Shown: positions 23,744-34,677 of the stretch, one piece after another | Position numbering within the stretch: position 1 is the stretch's first letter | Layout: each line of letters starts with the position of its first letter | From: Sinonovacula constricta | Taxonomy: Eukaryota; Mollusca; Bivalvia; Cardiida; Solecurtidae | Direction of reading: 5' to 3' | Assembly (NCBI GenBank): GCA_007844125.1 | Contig: CM017572.1 | Span: forward strand, 38,937,397 to 39,001,396 | Length of the DNA stretch: 64,000 nt | Notes under the pieces: model-generated | Database searches by the model: none | What the model was told of the DNA's origin: nothing | The model's input: the letters and a program-made list of their open reading frames with translations, nothing else | Made by a program: the position numbers and the translations under genes

Positions 23744-25124
23744 TAGAGATGGTAGAGATCCGGATTTTCCCGGAATTCCGGATTTTTTATTTGCCGAGTA
23801 ACATCATCCGGAATTTTCACGATTTCCGGAAATTTCGCCTTTTTTTTCCGGATTTTCAGAATGTATTAGAGCCGCACCTTAAACCTTGAGCTGATCCGAT
23901 GTAACGGCGAATATCATTGACTAGTCGACTTGATCACCCGGATGTTCAATGTCGTCTGTAAAACTCGCATGAAAATATGAGCGTTGTAAACCGGGACGCC
24001 GATCTTTTTAAGATCGACGAGGATGTAAGAAACAAATTTCGTAGGGATTGGTTAGAAATGAAAGATTGTCACGGGGATTTTTTTATCAGAGTATATACGA
24101 AAAATTGACATAAAAGATCAGTGTTTATGTGCGACATGCGGCGATAGGATTCGGTATGGATCCTGCGGAAAGAAAGATTTATTAAATCATGCTAAAAGCA
24201 AGAAACACTGCAAAAATAGAACTGCTAAAAATATGTCACAGTCATTACCCTCAGTTTTTGTTAACATTAACCAAATGAAAAATGCCAGCCCTAGTGTTAT
24301 GAGTCGGCAACCAGAGAGAATTCCGTATGGTGCCCCTCCAAATGTATCTAATAATTCTGTAACCAAGCCCGAAGAAACACCCTTACCAAATGTAAGCTTC
24401 CAAGACAGAAAATCAAATGCAGAAGCAATGTTGATTAGCTTTGTTGCAGAGCATGGATTGCCATTAAGCATTACACCACACTTATTGAACTTGTCAAAAG
24501 AACTGGGTAGAGATACAAATATCCTCGTCTGGATGCTTGGTGGACAGTGGTTTTTCCAAGTTATCCTGTGCTTCAGAAAGTTGTCAAAGCAGCATTGAGT
24601 GTGTTCACTGGCCCTAGGGTGGAACAGAGTTTCAGCATTATGAATGACATTATTAATCTAAAGTCAAATAGAATGCACATCAGCACATTTTCAGCAATTC
24701 AGTCTGTTAAATATGATCTGAAAGCAAGGAATACTACTTCACTGAAGCTCTATCATAGAGAAGACAAATAAAAATCTCCTGTAGATACAGCAGTATGCTA
24801 CCATATGCAAACAGCTCATGACAGGCTTAATATGAAACGAAAGACAGAACAAGAAGAAAAGGCCAGTTTGAGCAAAAAGATGAAGCTCCAACCAACTAAG
24901 CAAACACCTATGAGAAATGTTCACACATTAGCTGCAGCACATAGAAAAAGAATTTTAAAAAATGTGTTAGCAAAAACGAGAAAGAAGAACAGAAATTAAA
25001 GTGTGGGTGAAAAAATGTAATGTTAAACTAAATAATTCTATAACTAATACGTTTTGGCCCTCTAAGGCCATTCGACCCCGTTGACAGTTTCAGAATTTTT
25101 TGTCTTCGGCCACTACCATCTCTG
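23744..25124 (+). mobile_element. hAT-like DNA transposon, internally deleted
   Basis: The ends are short terminal inverted repeats, tagagatggtag at 23744 and the inverse of cagagatggtag ending at 25124, flanked on both sides by ACCTAT (23738-23743 and 25125-25130). hAT elements usually duplicate 8 bp, so a 6-bp match may be a decayed 8-mer. The left subterminal region (23760-23865) has many tccgga/ccggaa motifs, as expected for transposase-binding repeats. The interior codes for a broken transposase. Confidence 0.75.
23977..24999 (+). pseudogene. hAT-like transposase remnant, core deleted
   Basis: The reading frame begins at ATG 23977 and reads RDADLFKIDEDVRNKFRRDW, then breaks in a T-run near 24078-24084. 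In the next frame it continues with SEYIRKIDIKDQCLCATCGD and LLNHAKSKKHC, a C-x2-C...H-x5-H BED-like zinc finger that in this family binds transposon ends. That frame continues to about 24515. The frame then changes into LDAWWTVVFPSYPVL and GPRVEQSFSIMNDIINLKSN, the typical hAT C-terminal dimerisation segment (WW...P.L...RVEQSFS). The RNase-H-like catalytic core that should lie between them is missing, and a stop at 24769 is followed by a Lys-rich tail (MKRKTEQEEKASLSKKMK) in the same frame. It is a dead, non-autonomous copy. Confidence 0.75.
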
Positions 25125-25130
25125 ACCTAT

Positions 25131-26083
25131 AACATGGACTTTTATGCCTTAATAAACACTTCTTGCTATTTTTTATCACCAGATTGCCTGTTAAGCTTAC
25201 CTGAGCATATGCTTAATTTTTTTATCCAATACCTAAATGACTGTTTTTAAATCAAAATACAACATACAACAGTTAAACGTTTCAGGAAAACTATAATAAT
25301 AAAGTGACATATCATTTCTGTCTCTGATCTTTTCCCATGTACACACTCTATCCACTGACTGATTGTTCTTCCTTTCTGTCTGGATGAGTACAGAGTCTTC
25401 CTTACTGACAAAACTAAGAGGTAAAAAAAACACTTTCTAGTAACAACACCTCGAATGTTAAATGGCTGAACATAGGTAAATAATATTAAAACAACACTAA
25501 CCAAGCAGATAGATATGTACACTATGATGCATTAACAGTATTGACTTTAATAACCTTGCCTCACAATCAGTGCCGTGTTAGTTGACAAAGGTAGGCCATG
25601 TTGGTCAAATAAATACATGTACATACAGATTCTTAGATGTATTGAAAAAGTTTATGTGTGTTTCGTTCTCACAAAACAAACAATTATAGAATACCCTTTA
25701 TTATGTTAAGTAAACTTAACCAACCCGGTATTTTATGGCAAGCTAACAAGGTCTTATTTACTAGATTGTTCCTTTTCTGTATAACTTTTACAGCTGTAAG
25801 GCACAGAAATTCAAAAACATTTACCGTTTCCACGTAGAAGTTGACGCTTGTGTCATTTGGCCTCGTTTCGAAATTGGCATTAAGTTTGGCCACGTGATGT
25901 GTCGCTCTCGCTCAGAGAGCGATATTTAGTGTAAACTGAGGTTTTACGGATTCGGTTTCGATGCTTTAAATCAAGGTACGATCTTATGTTCAAACCCGAC
26001 GTGTTTTGCAAATACAGGTCTTTCATAACCATATATAATCATTTTCTCAATGTAGCGCTATGAGAAGGATTTGTAAACTCCAT
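25131..26083. other. No gene recognised
   Basis: Contains overlapping minus-strand open frames at 25233-25522 without a domain, and a short perfect-looking hairpin tcgctctcgctcagagagcga near 25901-25922. Nothing else supportable. Confidence 0.45.
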
Positions 26084-26093
26084 AGAATATAAC

Positions 26094-26412
26094 CATTCTC
26101 TCACCAGAGGGCGTGCTACACAAGTTTCGCTTACACCTCTGTCAACGCCCGGTGTACAAGATTCTTGTACAAAATATAAATAATGAATAAAATGCTCGTG
26201 AGATTATTTTGATCTCTGTATATTTTACTTAAAATGAAAATGGGTATTTTTATTTTTTTAGAACAATGTTTAAGATATATTTTAACCCAAATTTTCGGGG
26301 AACTATTTTGCGACATGTGACGATAGAATATCACGTGTATGAGAACTACTTTTCCCGGCGTTGACAGAGGTGTAAGCGAAACTTGTGTAGCACGCCCTCT
26401 GGTGAGAGAATG
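26094..26412. mobile_element. MITE, 56-bp perfect TIRs, 10-bp TSD
   Basis: The left end cattctctcaccagagggcg at 26094-26149 and the right end at 26357-26412 are perfect inverted repeats over 56 bases. Both sides are flanked by an identical 10-mer, AGAATATAAC (26084-26093 and 26413-26422). The element is 319 bp, AT-rich inside and without a coding frame of its own; the minus-strand frame crossing it is chance. Long TIRs plus a 9-11 bp duplication are characteristic of Mutator-like (MULE) elements, so a MULE-derived MITE is the best guess. The lack of any mismatch in TIR or TSD indicates a recent insertion. Confidence 0.88.
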
Positions 26413-26422
26413 AGAATATAAC

Positions 26423-27927
26423 ATCAACATCAGGAAGAGACTCTTTAAATATTGAAACCATACGATTGACATAGACCTTACAAAGCTATCAAAAAAGACA
26501 AGGTGCATAATTTAGAAGAATATATTATGATATAAAAATAGCACAAGAATAGGACAACGAGAATTAGACCTGGATTTCGTCCTACATTGCACATTAAGTT
26601 TCCTAAAAATGGCGATTCCAAAATAAATAAAACAACGTTTTTTCTTATCTCGTAATTTTTTAGGATACTATCGGGATTCTCGATACGTGCTTCGGTCTTC
26701 CTACATCGTTAAGTAGCTCCTGCACATGTAAAGAAAGTTTGCAACTTTGCAACTTAGCAAATAACGAAATCAAATAATCAAAATGTCTCATTTTGAGCAA
26801 TGCATTGATTATACTCTTTGTGTATCTGTTCGTTGTGAATTGGCTGCCCGAGGTATATTATATTTCTGAATGTAAAATAGCCGTGGTGATCCAAATGCGG
26901 CCCATCCCTTGCGTCTACTCTTGGGTAAATCTTACGGTTAGAATATAGGGTAGCCCATCCTGTAAATGCTGGTGTTAGTACCAATAAGAGCTAATTATTT
27001 TGAACATTGATTCACGTTAATTATTTCTAACACGTTTCTGTGTATGCTATTCAAAGATAACTTAAGCTGTTCTTCGATTAGCATGTTTTTCAGGTTATAT
27101 ATTGCACGATTGGTAATCAAACTATTTCCCTACTGACTAAGTACAGCAGCATAGTCCTTTGCTAAATATATAATTTTATTCATTTAAAAGCTATTGATTG
27201 TAATAAACACACGTTTATAATGTTATACAATTCACACCGAAGACGTAACTGAGTTTTTAATTATGATTCAACAATTCGTTACGCGATCCGCTAACCTATC
27301 TTCCTTGTAATTGTGCACGGAGTGTAAAGAAAAACTCGTCTGAGGAAAATAATAATAAAAAATATCACTTTTTTAAGAAATTTTTATTTGTTTTTTGCTT
27401 GTTTGTTTGTGTTTTGTTGTTGTTGGTTTTGGCATGCTACCAGCGCTGTAGACTGAACACAGAGTATTCAACAAATTTTCTTGCAATTTAAACAGTATAG
27501 CATCTAAAGCCATTTATATCACTTTACTGTTTATGAAGTTTTACAAATAGATACCACAAATAAATTATGCTATAAAAACATTTTAACAAATAATAAACGT
27601 TATTTTTAGAATGATATTTTATGCAAAGCAAAAACACATAGGAAGTTTAATGTAAGTGTTTGTACAAACCAAGAATGTTCAGAGTCTTATGTCCTAAATA
27701 TTATGTACATTGACATTCCCAGGACCAATTGAGCCCTTTATCAGTCGGGATAAACTTTCCTTCATGACCATATATAAAATTCAAATAAAGTTGCTAAATT
27801 ATATTTTTTATATTCAAGATATAAATTCGAGACATCTGTATCAGACATATGCACAGGCTGGTAAGAATGCCTTTACTTTCACTTTATTCACTATCTAGCT
27901 ATGAACCATAAAAAACGCTGTAACAAC
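26423..27927. other. No gene recognised
   Basis: AT-rich sequence. The short motif taaaatagccgtggtgatcc at 26872 recurs in the right-arm insertion of palindrome B (about 45928), so it belongs to some dispersed repeat. No coding feature found. Confidence 0.45.
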
Positions 27928-28766
27928 TGACAATGCTATATTACATTGTCTTTGCTTGTTGCCCCTGGAAATTACAGCGCGTGCTATATAACCTTGTCCT
28001 TGGTTGTAGCCCCGGGAAATGAAAACGCGTGTAATATTACCTTGTCATTGGTAGTGGCCTCGGGGAAATGAGTACAAACGCGCGAAACTTCTAGAATTCC
28101 GTTCTAGGATTTGGCATTTTTTTTTATTTTAGAAAACCTATGTATATTTTTCGTCTTCAGCCTCTTGTTGTCTTCGCTGATAATTGCATAGCGACCTATT
28201 TTTATTTTATATAACATCACTTTTGAACATATTAGTAACATTTTGATATTGAAATAAATGATGTTCTATTAACTTCAACTTTGCATCTTTAATATGCACA
28301 AAATTCGATGCTTAATGGATTAGCAAAACAAACCTAAGTGGTAGCCGGTTCAAGTCGGATTGTTGACTTTTTCTATATAAAATGACTGTTATATCAATTT
28401 GGAGAACCTTCAGAGATAAAGTTGGCCATTTTGCATGGAAGTGCCTGTCTGTCCAGGACTACGTTATATCCGTAATAGAAACTTTTGTACGACATTTTGC
28501 CCAGTTCTGTCTGACACCAACTGCTGCGTACAGTTTTGAATGTTTATATACCTCCCAGTCTACAATCAGTGATACTAGGAATAACACAACTAAACAATTT
28601 GAAATTCCAATAAAAAAATTGAATGGAAAGAAAACTAAGCTCGAAGATTATCAACTTAATATCAATAAAGGGGTTCTTTGAAGATGTCCTTGAGAAGTTG
28701 TTTGATAATGAGATTTAAATCAGATTAGAGCTAATGAAATTGTTCAGACACCCTATGCTGCCAGAT

Positions 28767-30295
28767 ACTAAGTCCAAACGTGATTTTTTAACTTTTGGGA
28801 CGCTTATAGCGCACACTCGCCAGACTCCAGGACCCGTAGCGACGCCACTTTCCTCAATTTGGCCCGCACCTCTGCGCCTCTGAGAGGGTTCAGGTCCGAG
28901 CCTCGCGAGAACTGCCACAAAAAGTGGCGCGAAAATGCATCAGACGGCTATTTTTGCCCTACACTGACTTAGGACTTGATGTTTTCAATATTCGGATGCT
29001 TATGGCGCACACTTGCCAGACACCAGGATCCGAAGCGACGGCACTTTCCTCAACAAGGCTCGGCCCTCTGTGCCTCTGAGAGGTTTCAGGTCCGAGCCCC
29101 AATGGGAACTGCCCCAAGATGTGGCGCCAATACGCCCCAAACGCCCAATGCTACCACTGACTAAGTGCAATCGTGGTTTTTTTTACTTTTCAGATACTGA
29201 TGGCACTCACGTGCCAGACTTCAGGACCCGAAGTGACGACACTTTCCTCAATTTGGCCTGCATCTCTGCACCTCTGAGAGGTTCAGATTCGAGCCCCAAT
29301 AGAAACTGCACCAAAACTTGGCGCGAAAATGCTCAAGACGGCTATTTTCGCCTTATGCTGGCCAGAGACTAAGTCCAAACGCGATTTTCTCTCTTTTCGG
29401 TTGCTTATTGCGCTCACTTACCAGACGCCAGGACCCAAAGCGACAGAACCTTTCCAAACTAGGCTCTGGCACCTGCGCCTCTGAGAGGTTTCAGGTCCGA
29501 ACCCCAATGGGAAACGCCCGAAAAATGGCCCGAAAACGCTTGATACTGCTTTTTCCCCATATGCTGTACAGAGACTAAGTTCAAACATTTTTTTTCACTT
29601 TTAGGAAGCTTTTTGCGCACACTTGTCAGAGACCAGGACCGGAAGCGACGGCACTTTCCTAAACTAAGCTCTGGCCACTGCGCCTCTACAAGGTTTCAGG
29701 TCCGAGTCCCAATCGGAACCGCCCGAAAAATTAGCCCGAATACGCTCCAAACTGCTATTTTTCTCATGTGCTGTCCAGAGACTAAGTCCAAGCATGTTTT
29801 TTTTTCACTTTTCGGACGATTTATGCGCACAAGTCCAGGACCCGAAGCGACGGCACTTTCTCAAAGTAGGCTCTGGTCACTGCGCCTCTAAGAGGTTTCA
29901 GGTCCAAGCCCTAATGTGAACGGTCGGAAAAATAGGCCTGAAGACGCTCCAAACTGCTATTTTCCTCACATGCAGTCTAGAGACAATGTCTAAACGTGTT
30001 TTTTTCACCTTTCGGACGATTTTGGCGCATACTTGCCAGAGACCAGGATCGGAAACGACGACTTTTTCCTAAAGTAGGCTCTTGCCACTGCGCCTCTGAG
30101 AGGTTTCAGGTTCGAGCCCCAATGGGAAACGCCCGAAAAATTGGTCCGAAAACGCTCCAAACTGCTATTTCTCCGTATACTGTCTAGATACTAAGTCCCA
30201 ACATGTTTTTTAATGTTCTGACTATTTTTGCGCACACTTGCCAGAGACCAGGACCGGAAGCGACGGCACGTTCCCAAACTAGGCTCTGGCCACTG
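28767..30295 (+). repeat. About 200-bp tandem repeat, 8 plus-oriented units
   Basis: Units begin near 28767, 28965, 29159, 29367, 29573, 29780, 29982 and 30188, marked by gactaagtccaaacgtg-like starts. Each then has tggcgcacacttgccagac, caggacccgaagcgacggca, ctgcgcctctgagaggtttc and aggtccgagccccaatggga. Periods are 194-208 bp. They are GC-richer than the surroundings. The mirrored units resume in minus orientation at 30296. Short Arg-rich open frames within units are repeat by-products. Confidence 0.88.
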
Positions 30296-30313
30296 TGCCG
30301 TCGCTTCCGGTCC
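30251..30313. repeat. Perfect 18-bp hairpin at satellite inversion point
   Basis: ggaccggaagcgacggca at 30251-30268 is followed, after 27 bases, by its exact reverse complement at 30296-30313. This is the point where the plus-oriented roughly 200-bp satellite switches to minus orientation. Confidence 0.9.
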
Positions 30314-31444
30314 TGAAGTCTGGCAAGTGAGTGCCATCAGTATCTGAAAAGTAAAAAAAAATCATGATTGCACTTAGTCAGTGGTAGCATTGGGCGTTTG
30401 GGGCGTATTGGCGCCACATCTTGGGGCAGTTCCCATTGGGGCTCGGACCTGAAACCTCTCAAAGGCACAGAGGGCCGAGCCTTGTTGAGGAAAGTGCCGT
30501 CGCTTCGGATCCTGGTGTCTGGCAAGTGTGCGCCATAAGCATCCGAATATTGAAAACATCAAGTCCTAAGTCAGTGTAGGGCAAAAATAGCCGTCTGAGG
30601 CATTTTCGCGCCTCTTTTTGTGGCAGTTCTCGCGGGGCTCGGACCTGAACCCTCTCAGAGGCGCAGAGGTGCGGGCCAAATTGAGGAAAGTGGCGTCGCT
30701 ACGGGTCCTGGAGTCTGGCGAGTGTGCGCTATAAGCGTCCCAAAAGTTAAAAAATCACGTTTGGACTTAGTATCTGGCAGCATAGGGTGTCTGAACAATT
30801 TCATTAGCTCTAATCTGATTTAAATCTCATTATCAAACAACTTCTCAAGGACATCTTCAAAGAACCCCTTTATTGATATTAAGTTGATAATCTTCGAGCT
30901 TAGTTTTCTTTCCATTCAATTTTTTTATTGGAATTTCAAATTGTTTAGTTGTGTTATTCCTAGTATAACTGATTGTAGACTGGGAGGTATATAAACATTC
31001 AAAACTGTACGCAGCAGTTGGTGTCAGACAGAACTGGGCAAAATGTCGTACAAAAGTTTCTATTACGGATATAACGTAGTCCTGGACAGACAGGCACTTC
31101 CATGCAAAATGGCCAACTTTATCTCTAAAGGTTCTCCAATTTGATATAACAGTCATTTTATATAGAAAAAGTCAACAATCCGACTTGAACCGGCTACCAC
31201 TTAGGTTTGTTTTGCTAATCCATTAAGCATCGAATTTTGTGCATATTAAAGATGCAAAGTTGAAGTTAATAGAACATCATTTATTTCAATATCAAAATGT
31301 TACTAATCTGTTCAAAAGTGATGTTATATAAAATAAAAATAGGTTGCTATGCAATTATCAGCGAAGACAACAAGAGACTGAAGACGAAAAATATACATAG
31401 GTTTTCTAAAATAAAAAAAAAATGCCAAATCCTAGAACGGAATT

Positions 31445-31655
31445 CTAGAAGTTTCGCGCGTTTGTACTCATTTCCCCGAGGCCACTACCAATGACAAGGT
31501 AATAATACACGCGTTTTCATTTCCCGGAGCTACAACCAAGGACAAGGTTATATAGCACGCGCTGTAATTTCCAGGGGCAACAAGCAAAGACAATGTAATA
31601 TAGCATGTATATTAATTCCTTGGGGTCTCAACCAAGGACAATGAAATACAGACCT
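31445..31655. repeat. 48-bp subterminal tandem repeats, palindrome A right end
   Basis: The motif gacaaggt/gacaatgt recurs at 31493, 31541, 31589 and 31637, a 48-bp period, each copy with a cccnggngc-like block and usually an nacgcg block. Three copies are mirrored in the left arm (about 27930-28075). The fourth lies beyond the right limit of the inverted homology. Confidence 0.8.
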
Positions 31656-32044
31656 TTGTCGAAACTAGATCCATTTATAAATCATGAATTCTATCACTTG
31701 ATTTTCAATTCCCACTTCCGTCAACGTCATAGGTAGCTAATAATGGCGCATGAACAATGAACACTTATTAATGAGGGTCATCGAAATGATACTGTACATT
31801 TACATCGACTTGAGCATTATTTAAAACATATTATTGTGTTTGTTTTGTTTTCTGCCCCACGTCTTTCCTTATGATAGAATAAAAAAATGTTGTAAGTACC
31901 GACTATGATTAAAAAATAAAACATCACTAAAATGAACATTGGGTAGAAATAAAGTATTGCAGAACGTAATTTCTTTTCCCTTAACTTTTAAATAAAAAAC
32001 AAACAAACTGATTTGGGTTGTTATTTAATATTGATTGTACAAGT
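31656..32044. other. No gene recognised
   Basis: AT-rich spacer between palindrome A and the 21-bp minisatellite. Confidence 0.5.
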
Positions 32045-32418
32045 ATGTTATGTGATACGAAGTACGGATTATGTGAAACGAACTACGGGTTATGTGATAC
32101 ATAGTACGGGTTATATGATACGAAGTACGGGTTATATGATACGAAGTACGGGTTATGTGATACGAAGTACGGGTTATATGATACGAAGTACGGGTTATGT
32201 GATACAAAGTACGGGTTATATGATACGAAGTACGGGTTATGTGATACGAAGTACGGGTTATGTGATACGAAGTTCGGGTTATATGATACGAAGTACGGGT
32301 TATGTGATACGAAGTACGGATTATATGATACGAAGTACGGATTATATAATACGAAGTACGGGTTATGTGATACGAAGTAAGGGTTATATGATACGAAGTA
32401 CGGTTATGTGATACGAAG
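32045..32418. repeat. 21-bp minisatellite, about 18 units
   Basis: The unit is gggttatgtgatacgaagta followed by c, with atg/gtg alternation (ttatatgata versus ttatgtgata). Because 21 is a multiple of three and the unit lacks stops in some frames, it gives long open frames on both strands: (YVIRSTG)n on plus and (ITRTSYH)n on minus. These are treated as repeat by-products. Confidence 0.95.
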
Positions 32419-32429
32419 TGCGATGTCTT

Positions 32430-33045
32430 CCAGGGGCAACTCATGTGTACTCGACACTTAAAACACAATTTAAACAAATACATGGAGGATATCGTAGGAT
32501 ATAACTTACAGAAATAACCGACGAAGACACTCTTAATCATCGTCTTCAGACAATCAAAGATTCAATTAATGACAAAGACAGCTTGATTGGCAAGAAGAAA
32601 CTGCTGCCATATTTTGAAGACAGATTTTATCCTATTCCTTATGCATATGTCATTCATCCTGTACGGAAGGGAAAAGTTAAATTTAACTGGACAAACAACA
32701 ATTCCGAAAAGCGCAAATCACATTCTTAAAAGAGCATTTAAATGGAAAATTACTGAGCTGGTAACATTAATAAACAAATAAAGACATCGCAACAAGCGAA
32801 AAACATGAACGAAGTCGCGCAATAAGAAGAATAGGCAATTATTCACTATGAGGTGAATTTAAACACTATTTGACAGACATTGATACATGGTCAGACTGAC
32901 CGAGCAACAAAAGAAAAGAAAATTTAAAAAGTTACAAGCAGCTTATGCGATAAACTTTAATCCTAAATTAATTGTATCGCATGATGGATCACGTACAGTA
33001 ATCAGACTACCATCTGCCGGAAGAAAGCCACACCAAGCAAAATGA
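32430..33045 (+). pseudogene. Transposase-like relic, possibly MULE-type
   Basis: Three frames on the + strand together read like one transposase C-terminal half. The first is MCTRHLKHNLNKYMEDIVGY (about 32449). The next is DEDTLNHRLQTIKDSINDKD, then LLPYFEDRFYPIPYAYVIHP and KGKVKFNWTNNNSE (to about 32695). After a frameshift comes SANHILKRAFKWKITELVTL (about 32708-32780). A C-terminal piece starts at ATG 32887, with MVRLTEQQKKRKFKK and IVSHDGSRTVIRLPSAGRKP, and stops at 33045. The order CTRHL...WTNNNxExxNHxLK...DGxxTVxRLP matches uncharacterised transposase-like proteins I recall from molluscs and cnidarians, some annotated with MULE domains; I could not check this. Several stops and frameshifts show it is dead. 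Confidence 0.55.
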
Positions 33046-34588
33046 AAGCGTGCAGAGCGATCAAGAACGTCAACAAAAACAATAGGGTAAAGAATAGCGC
33101 TAGAGTCTACAAGATTATAATTGACTGTTGAACTTAACATTAAATGAAACAATAAATATTTTTATGATAAATGAATTATGATAAATGAAAACATGAAGCA
33201 TATGCCTATATATGAGCCTGTAATCGACTATAAGCTGTTAAGTCATTTGACTATTCGTGACTATTTGTCACCGTTTTTGAGTTATTTAAAAAAATCAATC
33301 TTCAAATAAAACATTTTCAGATTCCAAGTAAGCCTACAGAGCAAATGACTACTTTACTTGCAGGTCATGTACTTATTATCTGTTGATATTCCCTTAAAAG
33401 TGGTATCTGGCTGTTTGAAACAAATATTTTTTTCAACCAAATCAGTCATTGTTACCTTGAAAAGGTCCTGCAAAATTCTGTTCATTGATGCCTCAGATCT
33501 GTGTGAAAAGAGAAGCATATGTTCCCACTTGTCATCGCAAACAGGTATTTCCTATATGTGCTGCAGAGACTCAAGATTATGGCAAGGACTCAGGTGCATG
33601 AATGTTGAAGAATTGACCGGAACTTTTGTTGTAGGTTTAGATTGGTAAGTGGTTTTTGAAAACAACTGATTGCTATGATTGTGATTGCTGTATTGAAACA
33701 GACAATGTCTTGTGTTAAGATTGGTCACCAGCTTCTTTCCATCTCTCATACCTCAGTTAAGGAATTATATATAAAAATTGGATTATTGTTAAAACAAAAA
33801 TCCATTACAGTGGTACTTACAATTTATTAAATCTTTTTGTTCTGCAAACTAATAAATAAATAAGGTAAATTCATATAAGACAAACAGTATATTACCAACT
33901 ATAAGATTGCCATTTTTTCATTATATTACAGATAATTAATATTGTTAGGTATATTTTCATTATTTGTTTTATACACAAATATTGTCCTATATCACCAATA
34001 ATTTTGTTCATTTGGCATGATGACAGTGAAATGATACTGGCAGCATACGGTGGACACATTTATAAAAAGAATGATTAAATACGGCATTGGTATGCTGATC
34101 CTATGTCCCTGAATATTGTCTTTGTCAATCTGTTAAAATCCATCCAGAACACAGAATCACCTGACAACAAAATGTTAATGTTCCTGTTAATGAACTAACC
34201 TTAGGCCAGTCCATCTGGGTACCGGGATTAGATCCGGATCGGTGGTTGGATCTTGGGGAGATGTGGTAACAATATATATTCATAATGACAAACATTTTAT
34301 TTCTATAGATTTTGGGGTAGGTAGACAAAAATATACAATCTGAATGTTCAAACAAGTTCTTCATTGTTGAAGTCCAGAGAAAACAATTTTTGACAATGTA
34401 TCTAGACATCAAGTAGTAAAAGACAAAAATAACAGTCAATCAACAAATAAAAGTTATGTTTTTGTTTTATATTTTGTATTTACAACATACAAAAGATGAG
34501 CTGGTAGATCTGAAGGTTGCTTTGTATTCTTGACTCATGTAAGAACAAAATAAGCATATTTTCTCTTTACATTATAATGACAGCTTAC
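33046..34588. other. No gene recognised
   Basis: Contains a 96-codon open frame at 33358-33648 (plus) with Cys-rich composition but no family I recognise and no supporting splice context. A weak minus-strand exon-like segment near 34195-34250 is followed by gttagt. Nothing firm. Confidence 0.4.
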
Positions 34589-34677
34589 CTTCTTTCTGTT
34601 AACAAAATGAAAACCAGGGAGGGATAAGATTTCCATTTCCGCTTTGGGTGAATTGGCATTCTACGAATATTGGTGAG
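34589..34677 (-). other. Exon-like segment (minus), low confidence
   Basis: On the minus strand an acceptor-like caactgcag precedes 89 bases ending in AG before gtaagc. One frame is open throughout (LTNIRRMPIHPKRKWKSYPS and onward). Its phase does not connect to the candidate exon at 36642-36710, so if real it belongs after another, unseen exon. Confidence 0.25.

Larger units (their letters stand above)
27928..31607. repeat. Palindrome A: 3.7-kb foldback structure
   Basis: The left arm at about 27928-29239 and the right arm at about 30296-31607 are inverted copies with few differences. The 99-codon frame 28382-28681 (plus) and its mirror 30857-31156 (minus) differ at two residues. The roughly 1.06-kb loop and the inner parts of both arms are made of a roughly 200-bp tandem repeat. 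The outer ends carry 48-bp repeats. Within each arm a tRNA-like block (ggtagccggttcaagtcgga near 28341) is present. The organisation of long inverted arms with internal tandem repeats resembles foldback-type elements. No transposase was seen and no target-site duplication found. Confidence 0.85.

Noticed and set aside
28382..28681. 99-codon frame duplicated in both arms of palindrome A as a gene
   Set aside because: Conservation between arms follows from the inverted duplication itself; no recognisable domain, and the segment is embedded in repeat sequence.
32025..32540. 171-codon minus-strand frame (ITRTSYH)n
   Set aside because: Entirely the 21-bp minisatellite, which is equally open on the other strand; it also runs antisense into the transposase relic.
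33358..33648. 96-codon Cys-containing frame as a gene
   Set aside because: No signal peptide, no family match I recognise, no supporting exon partners.
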